Of a stretch of 29,358 bases of DNA, positions 6,061-14,762 are shown in pieces (the first letter of the stretch is position 1; the number at the start of each line of letters is the position of its first letter). The notes beneath the pieces were generated by a model. That model was not told the DNA's origin. It did no database searches and worked only from the letters and a program-made list of their open reading frames with translations. The position numbers and the translations under genes were made by a program. This DNA comes from a virus, in the IMG/VR virus record IMGVR_UViG_3300044960_000724, positions 1 through 29,358 of that record; one strand, 5' to 3'.

Positions 6061-8571
6061 TCAGACCTCCGCGTAGGGGAGGAGGAGGCGCTTCAGGGCC
6101 TCCAAAAACTCCTCCGCGTCCCGCACCTGGGGGAGCTCCAGCCGCTCTATGCGCACCACCTGGACCACCCTCCCCTCCCCCCGGGCCGGGGCCGGGCCGG
6201 GGGCCGCGGAGGGCGCGGGCGAGGGAACCTCGGGAAGCCGGGGGGCCTCCGCCACCACGGGAACCCTGAGGGGCTCCAAGCCCACCCGCATCAGCCCCTC
6301 CGCCGCCTCCTGCACCTTGGGGGCCATCCCCTGGAGGCCCACGGCCATCCCCAGGGCGGTCATCGCCCCCAGGCGCGCGAAGACCGCAGAAGGAGAGCGG
6401 ATGCCCAAAACGGCCTTCAGGCGGGCCACCGCGTCCGCCCCGATCTGGCGCACCGCGTTCACGGGGGCCAGGGCGAGCTCCGCGATACCACGAGCCAAGC
6501 CCTGGACCAGGGCCCGCCCCGCCTCCACGAACGCCCCGGCCAGGCCCCGCAGCCAGGCCAGGGCGCCCTGCAGGCCCCCCTTCAGGGCGTCCCACACCAC
6601 TCCCCCAAGCCGGATGGGCACGGAGAGAATCGCACGGAGCCCCTCCCAAACCCGCAGGGCCCCCGCCACCGCCCGGGAGAGGTCCAGGGTGAAGAGGCCC
6701 ACCACCACGTCCACCACGCCCCGGACCACCTGCGCCACCCCCCGGAGCCCGTCCCCGATCACGGGGGCCAGGCGGCCCAGAAGGCCCTGCAGGAGGCCGA
6801 AGGCGAAGCCCAGGCCGTAGAAGACCCCGTAGAGGACCCGGTCTAGAACCGCGGGAACCGCCCCCAAGGACGCCTCCACCGCTCCGGCCACCGGCCGGAA
6901 AAGGCCGGCCAGGGTCTGGCCCAGGGCCCTGAACTCGGCCAGGGCGGGGGCGAAGGCGGCCCGGAGGGCGCCCAGGGTCTCCAAGACCGATTGGCGGAAG
7001 GCCTCCGAATGCCGCCAGGCCGCGGTCAGGGCGTAGCCCACCCCCCCGAGGAGGCCGAGGAGGAGGCCGAGCGGGTTCATGAGCACCGCCCGCCCCAGGA
7101 AGAGGACCCCCCGGCCCGCGAGGAGGCTCGCCTGCTGGAGGCCCAAAAGCCCCGCCCTCAGGAGGCCCAAAGGCCCCAGGAGGGCGAGCTGCCCCCGAAG
7201 GAGGCCCAGGCCCAGGGAGAGGAGGCGCAGCTGGCGGAGTAGGGAAGCCGCCCCGCCCTGCAGGGCCAAAAGCCCCAGCCGGGCCTGGGCGGAGGCGAAG
7301 CCGAGTGTAGCGAGGGCGGCCACCGCCGCGCCCCCCACCACCAGGAGACCGCCCAGGGCGGCCGCCGCCCCCACCACCGCCACCCTGAGGGCCGGGTAGC
7401 GGTCCAGGAGGTCCCCCACCCGGTTCAGCATCTCGGTGAGCCCCTTCACCACCGGGGTCACCACCGGGAGGAGGGTGTTGCCCAGGGCGATCCAGAGGCG
7501 CTCCACCGCGTTTCGCAGGAGGACGAGCCCGTTGGCGAGGGTGCGGCTTCGGTTCTGGAACTCCTCCAGCGCGCTCCCCGCGTAGGAGGCGGGGCTTCGC
7601 ACCAGACCCAGGGCTTTATCCAGGGTGGCCAGGGAGCCCACCAGCCGGGCGATGTCGTCCGCGTACTCCTGGCCGAAGAGGCCGGAGAGGAGCCTCAGGC
7701 GCTCCATCCGGTCGGGCACCGCTTGCAGGCGGCGGAGGAAGTCGGTGATCGCCCCGGCCGCGTCCCGCCTGAGGGCGCTTTGGAGGCCGGAGGCGGTGAG
7801 GCCCAAGGCCCCCAGGGCCCGCTGGAACTCCTTGGGCTGGGCCGAGGCCGTGGCCAGACGGGAGAAGAGGGCGTTCAGGCCCGTGGCCGCCACCTCGGGC
7901 GCGGTGCCCACCGCCAGGAGGGCGGAGCCGAAGGCGGCCACCTGCTGGCCGCTGAGCCCCAAGAGCTTCCCGGTGGCCCCCACCCGGCGGAGCACGTCCA
8001 GGATCTCCGGGGCGGTGGCGGCCAGGTTGTTGGAAAGCGTGTTCACCGCGTCCGCCAGGAGCCGCACCTGGGGCTGGGAGAGCTCCAGCGCGGTCCGGAG
8101 CTTGGCGAGCGCGTCCCCCGCGGCGGCGGCGGAGATGCCGAAGGCGGTCCCCACTCGGGCCGCGTCCCGCACGAACTCCGTCAGTTCCACCACGGGGATG
8201 CCCGCCTGCCCGGCGGCGGCGGCGATCTCGGTGAGGTTCCGGGCGGTCATGGGGACGTAGCGGGTCAGGTTCAGGAGCTCCCGCTGGAGGGCGGCGAGGG
8301 CCGGGGCCGGGGCGTCCACCACCTTGCGCACGTCCGCGAAGGCCTCCTCAAACCCCATCGCCGCCCGGGTGGCCAGCACCAAGGGGGCGGCCAGGGCGGC
8401 CCCCGCCCCCATCAGGGCGGCCCCGGTCCCCAGGCGGTCCAGGCTCGTCCTCGCCCGCTCGGAGGCCAGCTCCACCTGGCGCAGCCTGTCCTGCACGCGG
8501 CCCAGGGGGCTGCTCAAGCGGTCTATGAGGTCCAGATAGACCCCGAGCCGGAAGATCGCTCCGTTGATCAC
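6061..8571 (-). CDS. Tape measure protein (TP901 family)
   Basis: An 836-residue protein that sets tail length and is ejected with the DNA. The N-terminus is helical. Residues about 90-260 match the phage tail tape-measure core (LTEIAAAAGQAGI, then LGLSGQQVAAFGSALLAVG). Several long hydrophobic Leu/Gly/Ala helices follow around 380-520, able to enter the inner membrane. A late LGIRSPSAVFARLGAMTALGMAVGL motif, common in this family, lies near residue 720. At the usual 1.5 angstrom per residue the tail would be roughly 125 nm. It starts with GTG, overlapping the peptidase stop as GTGA. The tail chaperone gene that normally precedes it lies about 20 kb away on the other strand. Confidence 0.95.
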   Translation of the reverse strand: MINGAIFRLGVYLDLIDRLSSPLGRVQDRLRQVELASERARTSLDRLGTGAALMGAGAALAAPLVLATRAAMGFEEAFADVRKVVDAPAPALAALQRELLNLTRYVPMTARNLTEIAAAAGQAGIPVVELTEFVRDAARVGTAFGISAAAAGDALAKLRTALELSQPQVRLLADAVNTLSNNLAATAPEILDVLRRVGATGKLLGLSGQQVAAFGSALLAVGTAPEVAATGLNALFSRLATASAQPKEFQRALGALGLTASGLQSALRRDAAGAITDFLRRLQAVPDRMERLRLLSGLFGQEYADDIARLVGSLATLDKALGLVRSPASYAGSALEEFQNRSRTLANGLVLLRNAVERLWIALGNTLLPVVTPVVKGLTEMLNRVGDLLDRYPALRVAVVGAAAALGGLLVVGGAAVAALATLGFASAQARLGLLALQGGAASLLRQLRLLSLGLGLLRGQLALLGPLGLLRAGLLGLQQASLLAGRGVLFLGRAVLMNPLGLLLGLLGGVGYALTAAWRHSEAFRQSVLETLGALRAAFAPALAEFRALGQTLAGLFRPVAGAVEASLGAVPAVLDRVLYGVFYGLGFAFGLLQGLLGRLAPVIGDGLRGVAQVVRGVVDVVVGLFTLDLSRAVAGALRVWEGLRAILSVPIRLGGVVWDALKGGLQGALAWLRGLAGAFVEAGRALVQGLARGIAELALAPVNAVRQIGADAVARLKAVLGIRSPSAVFARLGAMTALGMAVGLQGMAPKVQEAAEGLMRVGLEPLRVPVVAEAPRLPEVPSPAPSAAPGPAPARGEGRVVQVVRIERLELPQVRDAEEFLEALKRLLLPYAEV

Positions 8572-9197
8572 GGTTTACGCAGGCCGATCTGCGCCAGGTC
8601 GGGGCGCTCCAGGTTCACCACCCCGGGCCCCAGCTCCCGGCGGGTGGGGGCGAAGAGGACCACGGAAGGCCGGTAGTAGCGTCGGGCGGGGGCGTGGTTC
8701 TGCGTGATGAACCGGACCGGGTCAAGGTAGTTCTCTTGAATATAGGCCCGGTTCGTCCCCGGCCAGGCGTCCGCCGGGATGGGGGAGCGCCGCACCTCAA
8801 AGTGGAGGTGGGCGGCGAAGGGCCGGGCCGGGTCCCCCTTGCCGATGCTCCCCACCGGCTCCCCGGCCAGGACCCAGTCCCCCTCCCGGACGGTCATCCA
8901 GAGCAGGTGGGCGTACTGGGTCCAGAACCGGCCCAGGCCGGGAAGCTCGTGCTCCAGGAGGACCACGTTCCCCCAGACCCGGTGGAAGCGGGCGTGGACC
9001 ACCCGGCCCTCGCACGCGGCCACCACCGGGTAGCCCAAATCCTGGTCCCCCGAGGTGGAGCGGAGGTTGAAATCCACGCCGGGGTGCTCGGCGGGCGGGA
9101 GCCCGGCCTTCCTGCGCCACTCGGGATAGGCGGGGTCCAAGAAGCCCGCGTCCACCCGCATCACGTCGGGGGGCTGAAGCGGCCAGATGATCCGCAC
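8568..9197 (-). CDS. M23 family metallopeptidase (LytM-type peptidoglycan hydrolase)
   Basis: A 209-residue zinc endopeptidase that would cut peptide cross-links in the cell wall. Metal-binding motifs are HPGVD (H38, D42), YAHL (H97) and HLHFE (H130, H132), with WGNVVLLEH between them. This is a full LytM/M23 catalytic set. No signal peptide is visible. I chose the GTG at 9197 because GGAGG lies 7 nt upstream. A frame extending to 9245 would translate through the leader hairpin. It is the first gene of the tail operon, just upstream of the tape measure, so it may be a virion-associated wall-opening enzyme or the endolysin. No other lysozyme is visible. Confidence 0.85.
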   Translation of the reverse strand: MRIIWPLQPPDVMRVDAGFLDPAYPEWRRKAGLPPAEHPGVDFNLRSTSGDQDLGYPVVAACEGRVVHARFHRVWGNVVLLEHELPGLGRFWTQYAHLLWMTVREGDWVLAGEPVGSIGKGDPARPFAAHLHFEVRRSPIPADAWPGTNRAYIQENYLDPVRFITQNHAPARRYYRPSVVLFAPTRRELGPGVVNLERPDLAQIGLRKP

Positions 9198-9219
9198 GGT
9201 CGGTCCCTCCAAAAGGCCA

Positions 9220-9291
9220 GCCCCCCGGGCTTCCCCGGGGGGCACTTTGGCACCTTAGCTCTAGCTTAGCGGAAGACCTTGGGGCTGTCTA
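9220..9291 (-). promoter_or_regulatory. Late promoter-leader cassette A (tail operon)
   Basis: On the minus strand: -35 TAGACA (9291-9286), 17 bp, -10 TAAGCT (9268-9263), then GCTAAGGTGCCAAAGT and a 10-bp hairpin GCCCCCCGGG-GAAG-CCCGGGGGGC (9243-9220). The leader is followed by GGCCTTTTGGAGGG, which holds the ribosome site of the M23 peptidase. Two further copies head the packaging operon and the rightward structural operon. The stem is one base pair longer on both sides than in the other copies, a compensated change. The -35/-10 assignment is by eye. Confidence 0.7.
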
Positions 9292-9468
9292 GACCGCCGG
9301 CGTGCTTCAAATTCCTGGTCAGAAACCCAGGAGAACGCCCTCCCGGAGCGGGTTTTTTCTGCGACATGGGGCGGCGAGTTTCGGGCTGAGAGCCTTTTTG
9401 GGGCGGGGGGAGAGGCAGGGGGATAGAGAGGGTAGGGGGCAGGCCAAAGGCGGCCTTTTCCGGGCCTC

Positions 9469-9807
9469 TCAGCCGGTCGTAGGGGGGTTTTCCGAGGGGG
9501 GTTCGGACTCAGCGGGGAACTTCAGCCGGTTCCGGACAAAGGACTCCCAATCGCCCAGGTCAATGTACTCACGCGCCAGGAGGTCCCGGTGGGCGTAGAT
9601 CTCCCGGGCCAAAGCCCAAGCCCGCTCGGGGTCCTCGGCGTAGCCCCGGGAAAGGTGGTTAAGGATGAGGGAGAACTCTTCGATCTCCGCGAGAACCTCG
9701 TCGGGGTCGTACTCCTCGGGATGCATGAGCATCTCTGGGAAACCGGACCACCGCGCGTAGGCCATTTTCAGGGGGGTCAGGCGACCCAGGAAGGTTTCCT
9801 CAGCCAT
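9469..9807 (-). CDS. Small acidic protein downstream of MuF (possible immunity protein)
   Basis: A 112-residue, Glu/Asp-rich, mostly helical protein that I do not recognise (EEYDPDEVLAEIEEFSLILN, then EYIDLGDWESFVRNRL). The ATG at 9807 has GGAGGAGGG upstream and lies inside the last codons of the MuF gene (31-nt overlap), so expression is coupled to MuF. Its GC is lower than that of MuF and the portal gene. Since the MuF protein has a C-terminal extension of the kind that can be a toxin domain, this acidic partner could be its immunity protein. That is inference from order and charge only. Bases 9292-9468 downstream hold no gene that I can support. Confidence 0.55.
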   Translation of the reverse strand: MAEETFLGRLTPLKMAYARWSGFPEMLMHPEEYDPDEVLAEIEEFSLILNHLSRGYAEDPERAWALAREIYAHRDLLAREYIDLGDWESFVRNRLKFPAESEPPSENPPTTG

Positions 9808-10955
9808 ACAACCCTCCTCCACGGCACGTCCAGCTCAGACAAGGCGCTCGCCGCGTAGCCCGTGGCCAGGGTGCCGCTGTGGAAGGAGTATACCACGAGA
9901 AAGTAGGGGTGGGAGGACAACTCGGGGCCGCGGAGCCTCTCCGGCACGACCCAATCCGACCGGACCAGGGCGGCGAGAACGGGACCCTGGGCCCGGCTGT
10001 AGGCCAGAAGGGCCGCCTCCCGGTTCAGGGCCGCCTCCTGGCAGATGCGCTCGTAGTCCTCCGGGGAGATACCGGGGGCCAGCTGCCCATCTGCGAGACG
10101 GCGTAGGAGGTGGAGCTCCAAAGAAGGCCGCTTTTCGTCGCCGAAAGCTTCCCTTTCCTCCGGTTTGGGCCGGACGGCCTTCCGGCTAAAGGGCGCCCGG
10201 CTCATCACCCCCGCCGCGAACAGGGCGTCCCGGGGGTCGGGCCCAAGCCGCCCCTCCGCCAGGCCCCGCAGCCGGTCCACCGCCCCCGCGTAGGCTCCCA
10301 GGGCCTGCACGTAGGCCCTCCAGAGCTCCGGGTGGTAGTCGGTGGGGTTGGGGCTCCACTCGTCCTCCGTGGGCGGCCTTCCGAAGCCGGGCTGGGGCGC
10401 GTGGGGCGGGGGCTCCCTCACGAGGCGCTCCCCCTCCTCCCGGGTGTAGGTGACCAGGGCGGTGCGGCACCCGAAGTGGAGGGGCGGGATGTGGTTGCGC
10501 CAAAAGGGGTGGTCGGCGGGGAGGACGACGCCCGCCAGGGGGGCGCAGATGTGGGAGGTGCGGCCGTCCAGGACCACCTGCAGGCCCCAGTAGGGCCGCA
10601 GGTCCCGGACCTCCTGGGCGGCCTTCCACCGGCCCGCCCCGTAGGCGAGCTGGAGGTTGGTCCGGAAGACCGTTTGGAGTCGCCACCGGCTTCCCTCCCC
10701 CCAGGCTTCGCGCACCTGCGCGGAGAGGTGGGCCTGGAACTCCGGGAAAGGCTCCCCCTGGGCCAGGGCCTCCTCCAGGGCGTCCATCACCTCCTGGACC
10801 AGGTCCAGCGCGGCGAGGCCCGCCACCCAGAAGGCCCGCCGCCGGGCCTCCTCCCGCAGGGCGCGGAACTCGGGGTCCGGGAGGGGGAGCCTCCGCCGGA
10901 ACCAGGCGAGGGCCTCCTCCGGGTGGAGGGGGTCGGGCTCAACGGTCCAGGCCAC
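9777..10955 (-). CDS. F: Head morphogenesis protein F (MuF domain) with C-terminal extension
   Basis: A 392-residue minor head protein. The MuF domain spans about residues 75-170 and shows its signature: D130-GRT, C137, the FW and IPPLHFGCR cluster with H160 and C163. MuF proteins sit at the portal and may enter the cell with the DNA. Residues about 275-392 form an extra domain (DWVVPERL, then PYFLVVYSFHSGTLATGYAAS) resembling the small nuclease-like domains appended to some MuF proteins. No catalytic residues can be named with confidence. It starts with GTG and overlaps the portal gene by 17 nt. The protease/scaffold gene, normally soon after F, is absent here and lies at 22.5 kb on the other strand. 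Confidence 0.9.
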   Translation of the reverse strand: MAWTVEPDPLHPEEALAWFRRRLPLPDPEFRALREEARRRAFWVAGLAALDLVQEVMDALEEALAQGEPFPEFQAHLSAQVREAWGEGSRWRLQTVFRTNLQLAYGAGRWKAAQEVRDLRPYWGLQVVLDGRTSHICAPLAGVVLPADHPFWRNHIPPLHFGCRTALVTYTREEGERLVREPPPHAPQPGFGRPPTEDEWSPNPTDYHPELWRAYVQALGAYAGAVDRLRGLAEGRLGPDPRDALFAAGVMSRAPFSRKAVRPKPEEREAFGDEKRPSLELHLLRRLADGQLAPGISPEDYERICQEAALNREAALLAYSRAQGPVLAALVRSDWVVPERLRGPELSSHPYFLVVYSFHSGTLATGYAASALSELDVPWRRVVWLRKPSWVA

Positions 10956-12435
10956 TGTCCTGGCGCAGGGCGAGGCGGCCCGCGAGCTCGGAGAGGACGA
11001 GGGCCGCGTCCAAAAGCTCGGCGAGCTCGGCGAAGGGGATCCCGGGGAAGGCGGCGAGGAGGCGGCGGCGTAGGTCCTCGTAGTCCGCCGCCCCCTCTAT
11101 GGCCCGGAGGATTTCGGAAAGCCCGGGAGCGGGGGCGGACTCCGCGAGCCGGTCGGCCAGGCCGTCCACGAAGGCCTGGCCCGCCACCAGGCCCCGCGTC
11201 CTCCGCTCCTGGGGGGCCAGGAGGGGGCGCCCCTCCGGGGACGGCACCCCGAACTCCTCCCGCAGCCAGTCCTCGGGGAGGGCCAGGCCCATCGCCTGCA
11301 GGGTCTGGAGGACCCGGGCCCGGCTTTCCAAATCCTTCTCCTCCTCCACCTCGGGCACCACGTAGGGGGCGAGGGGGAGGTACTCCGGCCCCAGGTTGAA
11401 GGCCACGATGGGCTTGATGAGCCCCTCCCTTAGGGTCCGGGCCAGGGCGCGGGCGTCGGCGCGGAGGAGGTCTATGCGCACCCGCTCGTGCACCTTGGCC
11501 AGGGCGTAGCTCCCCCCCTCCCCCTCGGAGGAGCTCAGGGTCTGGCCAAGGACGGCCTGGGCCATCTCCCGGTTGCACAGGCGGATCAGGTTCTCGTAGA
11601 CCTGGGGGCCCTGGCCCTTCGCGGCCTCCAGGATTTCAATCTCGGTGTCCTTGGAGATGACCCCGGCCGCGTCCGCCCCCAGGGAGCGCACCGCCTCCTC
11701 CAGGCGCCGCCGCTCCTCCTCCCCGGCGGCGGGGTCGTACTTGCCGATCCGGTAGGGCTGGCCGTAGACCTCGGCGAAGACCACCCAGTCCTTGAGGGCG
11801 TAGTGCTTGAACAGGTAAAGCCAGGCCAGGCTCCGCATCAGCCCCGCCCGGGTGGGCAGGCCGGAGCGGGCCCGGTAGCGGTGCTCCACCGCCCCCCCGT
11901 AGGGCCAGGGGGCGGCCTCCCCTTCGGGCGTGAGCAGGGGGAAGCGGTCCTCCTCCTCGTCGTAGGCCAAGGAGGCGGGGTGGACCCAGCGGAAGCGGTG
12001 GGGCCGCCACAGGGCGCCGTCCCAGGCCCAGGCCACGGCCACCACCGAGACCCCCTGGGGGATGGCGCTCAAGAGGTCGGTCATCAAATCCTCCAGGGGC
12101 AAATCCCAGAAGACCTCCTCCACCACCTTCAGGGCCCGCTTTCCGTCCCGGCCCGTTTCGGCGGGCTCTAGCCTCCAGTCCAGCCCCACCACGGCCAGCT
12201 TCCGGGTCTGGAGGAGGCTCATGAGGAGGGCGTCCCGCTCCTCCATCTCCTGGAAAAGGCTGGCCTGCAGGGAGAGGTCGCCCTCGTCCGCCAGGCGCAG
12301 GATGCGGGCGAGGCGCTCGGGGGTGAGCCCCCGGCCCGGGTAGGCCCGGAAGGGGGCTTCCAGGGGCAGCCGCCCCCGCACGGAGGCGGGAGGCTCCTTG
12401 GGGATGGGCCGGCCGTAGGCGTCCAGGATGGGCAT
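10939..12435 (-). CDS. Portal protein (DUF935, Mu gp29-like)
   Basis: A 498-residue portal forming the dodecameric DNA channel at the head vertex. Typical DUF935 features are RGLTPERLARILRLADEGDL near the N-terminus, LQTRKLAVVGLDWRLEPA around residue 80, VSVVAVAWAW and RFRWVHPASL around 130-160, and the YLFKHYALKDWVVFAEVYGQP segment near 210. I chose the ATG at 12435 because it overlaps the terminase stop as TGATG and has AAAGGAG 7 nt upstream. A start 18 nt further upstream lacks this arrangement. Order terminase-portal-F is as in Mu. Confidence 0.93.
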   Translation of the reverse strand: MPILDAYGRPIPKEPPASVRGRLPLEAPFRAYPGRGLTPERLARILRLADEGDLSLQASLFQEMEERDALLMSLLQTRKLAVVGLDWRLEPAETGRDGKRALKVVEEVFWDLPLEDLMTDLLSAIPQGVSVVAVAWAWDGALWRPHRFRWVHPASLAYDEEEDRFPLLTPEGEAAPWPYGGAVEHRYRARSGLPTRAGLMRSLAWLYLFKHYALKDWVVFAEVYGQPYRIGKYDPAAGEEERRRLEEAVRSLGADAAGVISKDTEIEILEAAKGQGPQVYENLIRLCNREMAQAVLGQTLSSSEGEGGSYALAKVHERVRIDLLRADARALARTLREGLIKPIVAFNLGPEYLPLAPYVVPEVEEEKDLESRARVLQTLQAMGLALPEDWLREEFGVPSPEGRPLLAPQERRTRGLVAGQAFVDGLADRLAESAPAPGLSEILRAIEGAADYEDLRRRLLAAFPGIPFAELAELLDAALVLSELAGRLALRQDSGLDR

Positions 12436-13715
12436 CAGAAGGCTCCTTTCCAAAGGGCGAAGGCCCGGCGGACCACGCTCCGGTACTCCACCGGCCCCCG
12501 CCGGTCCTCGGCCGCGTGGAGGGCCAGGGCCAGGGCCCAGAACCGGTCGCTGTGCCCCCGCTCGGAGCGCTCCGCGTCGTAGCGGACGTTCCCGCTGGGG
12601 GTGACGATCCTGCGCACGGCGTGCAGGTCCTCCCGCAAGGCCGCGTCCTGGGGAGGCAGCCGGAAGCGCCGGTCCTCAAAGGCGAGGCGCAGGCGCTGGG
12701 CCAGCTCGGCCTTCGTCAGGGGGGTGAACTTCACCGGCTCCACCCGGAAACCGAAGGCGCGCCGGGCGTTCTCGGCCAGCATCTCCCCCAAGCCCGTGGC
12801 GTCCACGCAGGCCCGCCGCACCCGGGGAAGGAGGGCGTGGAGCCGGGCCTCCTGGAGCTGGAAGGGGGCCTGGCGCAGGGCTTCCAAGAGGCGCACGTGG
12901 TACACGTCCCCCACCCGCTCCAAAACGGCGAAGACGGTGAGGTCCCGGTGGCGGCCCACGTCCACCCCCAAGAAGGCCCGCTCCGGGTCCCAGTCCCCCC
13001 GGGGGTCCTCCCGGGCCTCGTTCTCCAGGATCAGGCTCCAGGGCAGGAAGGCCTCCTCCTCGGAGACGAACTCGCACAGGTACTCCTGCTGCCAGACCCA
13101 GTCGTCCGCCAGGCCCCGCCGCAGCTCCTCGGGGTCTATGGGAAGCCCCTCGGCCACCGCGTCGTAGAGGGTGACCCGGTGGCGGCTCCAGGCCTCGCCC
13201 CCCTTCTCCCAGAGCTCGTAGAACTTCCCCCGGGGGCCCGCCGGCGTGCTCATCACGCGGATCTTCAGGTCGGGCCGCCTGGTGATGACGGGGAACATGG
13301 CCGCCCAGATGGCCTCGGAGTCCTGGTGGAAGGCGAACTCGTCCAGGACCACGTTCCCGGTGTAGCCCCGGACGGTGCGGGGATTGGCGGGCAGGAAGAT
13401 GAGGCGGCTTCCGTTCAGGAGGCGCACCTGGAGCTGCGTCACGTCCCGGTCGTCGTAGAAACGCTCCTCCACCGCCTCAAAAGCCATGCGGAGGGCCTCC
13501 AGGTGCAGCCGGGCCTTCTCGGCGAGCTCCCGCGACTGCCGCTCGCCGGCGGAGAGCATCACCCAGGTGGACCCGGGCCGCTCCGCCGCGTCCAGGACCG
13601 CTTCCAGGGTGAGGGCGAAAGATTTCCCTGTCTGACGAGCCCAGAGACCGATTTTAAATCGGCTCCGGTCTTCAAGCCAGCGCTTCTGGTAGGGAAGGAG
13701 CACGCTAGAGGCCAT
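12435..13715 (-). CDS. terL: Terminase large subunit (Mu gp28-like)
   Basis: A 426-residue packaging ATPase and headful nuclease. Walker A is ARQTGKS (26-32), Walker B VVLDE (122-126), and the coupling motif STPAG is at 156-160. The C-terminal RNase H-like nuclease shows LGVDVG (D252, D at 258) and CVDATGLG (D305), with a late GHSDRFWALALALHA motif. In Mu this enzyme cuts integrated DNA at a set distance outside the left end and packages headfuls into host DNA. It overlaps the gp27-like gene by 11 nt. Confidence 0.94.
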   Translation of the reverse strand: MASSVLLPYQKRWLEDRSRFKIGLWARQTGKSFALTLEAVLDAAERPGSTWVMLSAGERQSRELAEKARLHLEALRMAFEAVEERFYDDRDVTQLQVRLLNGSRLIFLPANPRTVRGYTGNVVLDEFAFHQDSEAIWAAMFPVITRRPDLKIRVMSTPAGPRGKFYELWEKGGEAWSRHRVTLYDAVAEGLPIDPEELRRGLADDWVWQQEYLCEFVSEEEAFLPWSLILENEAREDPRGDWDPERAFLGVDVGRHRDLTVFAVLERVGDVYHVRLLEALRQAPFQLQEARLHALLPRVRRACVDATGLGEMLAENARRAFGFRVEPVKFTPLTKAELAQRLRLAFEDRRFRLPPQDAALREDLHAVRRIVTPSGNVRYDAERSERGHSDRFWALALALHAAEDRRGPVEYRSVVRRAFALWKGAF

Positions 13716-14241
13716 AGATCTCCCGCTTCACCGCCTCCAGGATTTCGGGGGGCACGCTCCCCTGGAGGCGCTCCTCCACCTTCCGGGCCGCCTCCTCCCG
13801 CACCGAGCGGTCTGTCCGCTCCACCGCCAACGCCACCTCCGCGGCCCGGAGGCCCAGGCGGAGCATCTTCTCCAGGTCCACGCTCTCCGGGGTGAGCTCC
13901 GCCTCCTCCAGAAGATGGAGCGTCTTGTGCACCACGATGTTGGCGAGGGCGGCCGCGTAGGAGAGACGCTTGCCCGTGGCCCGCTCCACCGCCTCCACCA
14001 TCCGCTCCATGCGCAGGACCTGCTCCAGGGCGGGGGCCAGGTGCCGGGCGTGGCGGCGGACGCTGGACTCCGAGACCTCATAGCCCTGCTCCTTGAGCCA
14101 CAGGGCGATGCCCGCGTGGCTGTAGGGCCTCCCGTCCGCCTCGGTCTCCTCCCCCAGGAGCATGTCGTCCACCCGGTCCCGGAGGTCGTCCGGGAGGGAG
14201 CAGACCTTGCAGAGCCGGTTCCGGGGGTAGTGCCACTTCAC
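13705..14241 (-). CDS. Probable terminase small subunit (DUF3486, Mu gp27-like)
   Basis: A 178-residue helical protein just upstream of the large terminase. Residues 25-75 (PDDLRDRVDDMLL, then SHAGIALWLKEQGYEVSESS) match the DUF3486 pattern of a DNA-binding helix-turn-helix in which a short motif selects the tip of a small helix. The rest is amphipathic helices (LAPALEQVLRMERMVEAVE). It should recognise packaging DNA and deliver it to the large subunit. A CKVC pair near the N-terminus may bind metal. I chose the GTG at 14241 for its GTGA overlap with the preceding gene. A start at 14253 is also possible. Confidence 0.75.
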   Translation of the reverse strand: MKWHYPRNRLCKVCSLPDDLRDRVDDMLLGEETEADGRPYSHAGIALWLKEQGYEVSESSVRRHARHLAPALEQVLRMERMVEAVERATGKRLSYAAALANIVVHKTLHLLEEAELTPESVDLEKMLRLGLRAAEVALAVERTDRSVREEAARKVEERLQGSVPPEILEAVKREIYGL

Positions 14242-14420
14242 GGCCGCCACCACCCCACGAGCCCCACCAGGAGGGCCAGGAAGAGGAGGGTCCGCTCCAG
14301 GAGGCGGCCCCGCTCCCTCCGCATTTGCTCCTCCCTAAGGCCGCGGATTTCGGCGAGGAGCTCCTCGTGGAGGCGACGCACGGCCACCTCCAGGGCCCGG
14401 AGCTCGTCCCTCAGCTCCAT
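14238..14420 (-). CDS. Small coiled-coil membrane protein
   Basis: A 60-residue protein with a charged coiled coil (residues 1-42, heptad-like LRALEVAVRRLHEELLAEIRGL) followed by one transmembrane segment (TLLFLALLVGLVGWW) at the C-terminus. It overlaps the preceding gene as TGATG and the small terminase as GTGA. Mu-like phages carry DUF2730-type coil-plus-membrane proteins near this spot (gp25 region), and lysis accessory proteins of the XhlA type look similar. I cannot choose between them. Confidence 0.6.
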   Translation of the reverse strand: MELRDELRALEVAVRRLHEELLAEIRGLREEQMRRERGRLLERTLLFLALLVGLVGWWRP

Positions 14421-14755
14421 CAGCCCCTCGGGAGGAGGACCCCGTCGTCCCGGAGGGTGCCCTCCACCAGGTCAATGCCCCGGGTGGTGAGCCGCACCCG
14501 GATGAACTCCCCCTCGTCGTCCCAGGCGGCCTCCAGATAGCCTTTCTCCGCCAGGTAGCGGACCACGGCGTTCAGCTCGCTTCTGGCGGGAAGGAGGCCC
14601 TGGAGCTCCAGGACCCGGGCCAGGACCCCCCGGGGCAGGGTCATGGGGTCCTCCGCGTGGATGGGGCTCTCCGAGGCCATCACGGCCACGTAGAGGGCCC
14701 GCATCACCGCGCCCCGGAGGAGCTTCTGCTTCACAGGATCGCCGCGCCTGAACAT
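14420..14755 (-). CDS. Mu gp26-like winged-helix protein (VpaChn25_0724 type)
   Basis: A 111-residue protein with an N-terminal helix set (LLRGAVMRALYVAVMASES), a winged-helix-like core (ARSELNAVVRYLAEKGYLEAAWDDE, then RVRLTTRGIDLVEGTLRDDGV) and a Pro-Arg end. The TTRGiDLveG tail matches the short phage proteins that precede the small terminase in Mu-like genomes. The role is unknown, perhaps DNA binding linked to packaging. The ATG at 14755 has AGGGGG upstream. It lies 7 nt after the first gene of this operon. Confidence 0.68.
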   Translation of the reverse strand: MFRRGDPVKQKLLRGAVMRALYVAVMASESPIHAEDPMTLPRGVLARVLELQGLLPARSELNAVVRYLAEKGYLEAAWDDEGEFIRVRLTTRGIDLVEGTLRDDGVLLPRG

Positions 14756-14762
14756 ACACCCC

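Noticed and set aside
9198-9245. N-terminal extension of the M23 peptidase to 9245
   Set aside because: It translates the conserved leader hairpin. The GTG at 9197 has its own GGAGG at proper distance.
9345-9402. Terminator-like hairpins with T-runs on the plus strand
   Set aside because: Stems are only 4 bp and no plus-strand gene lies upstream. On the minus strand, where transcription comes from, there is no U-run.
12436-12453. Portal start 18 nt upstream
   Set aside because: The ATG at 12435 makes the usual TGATG overlap and has a better-spaced ribosome site.
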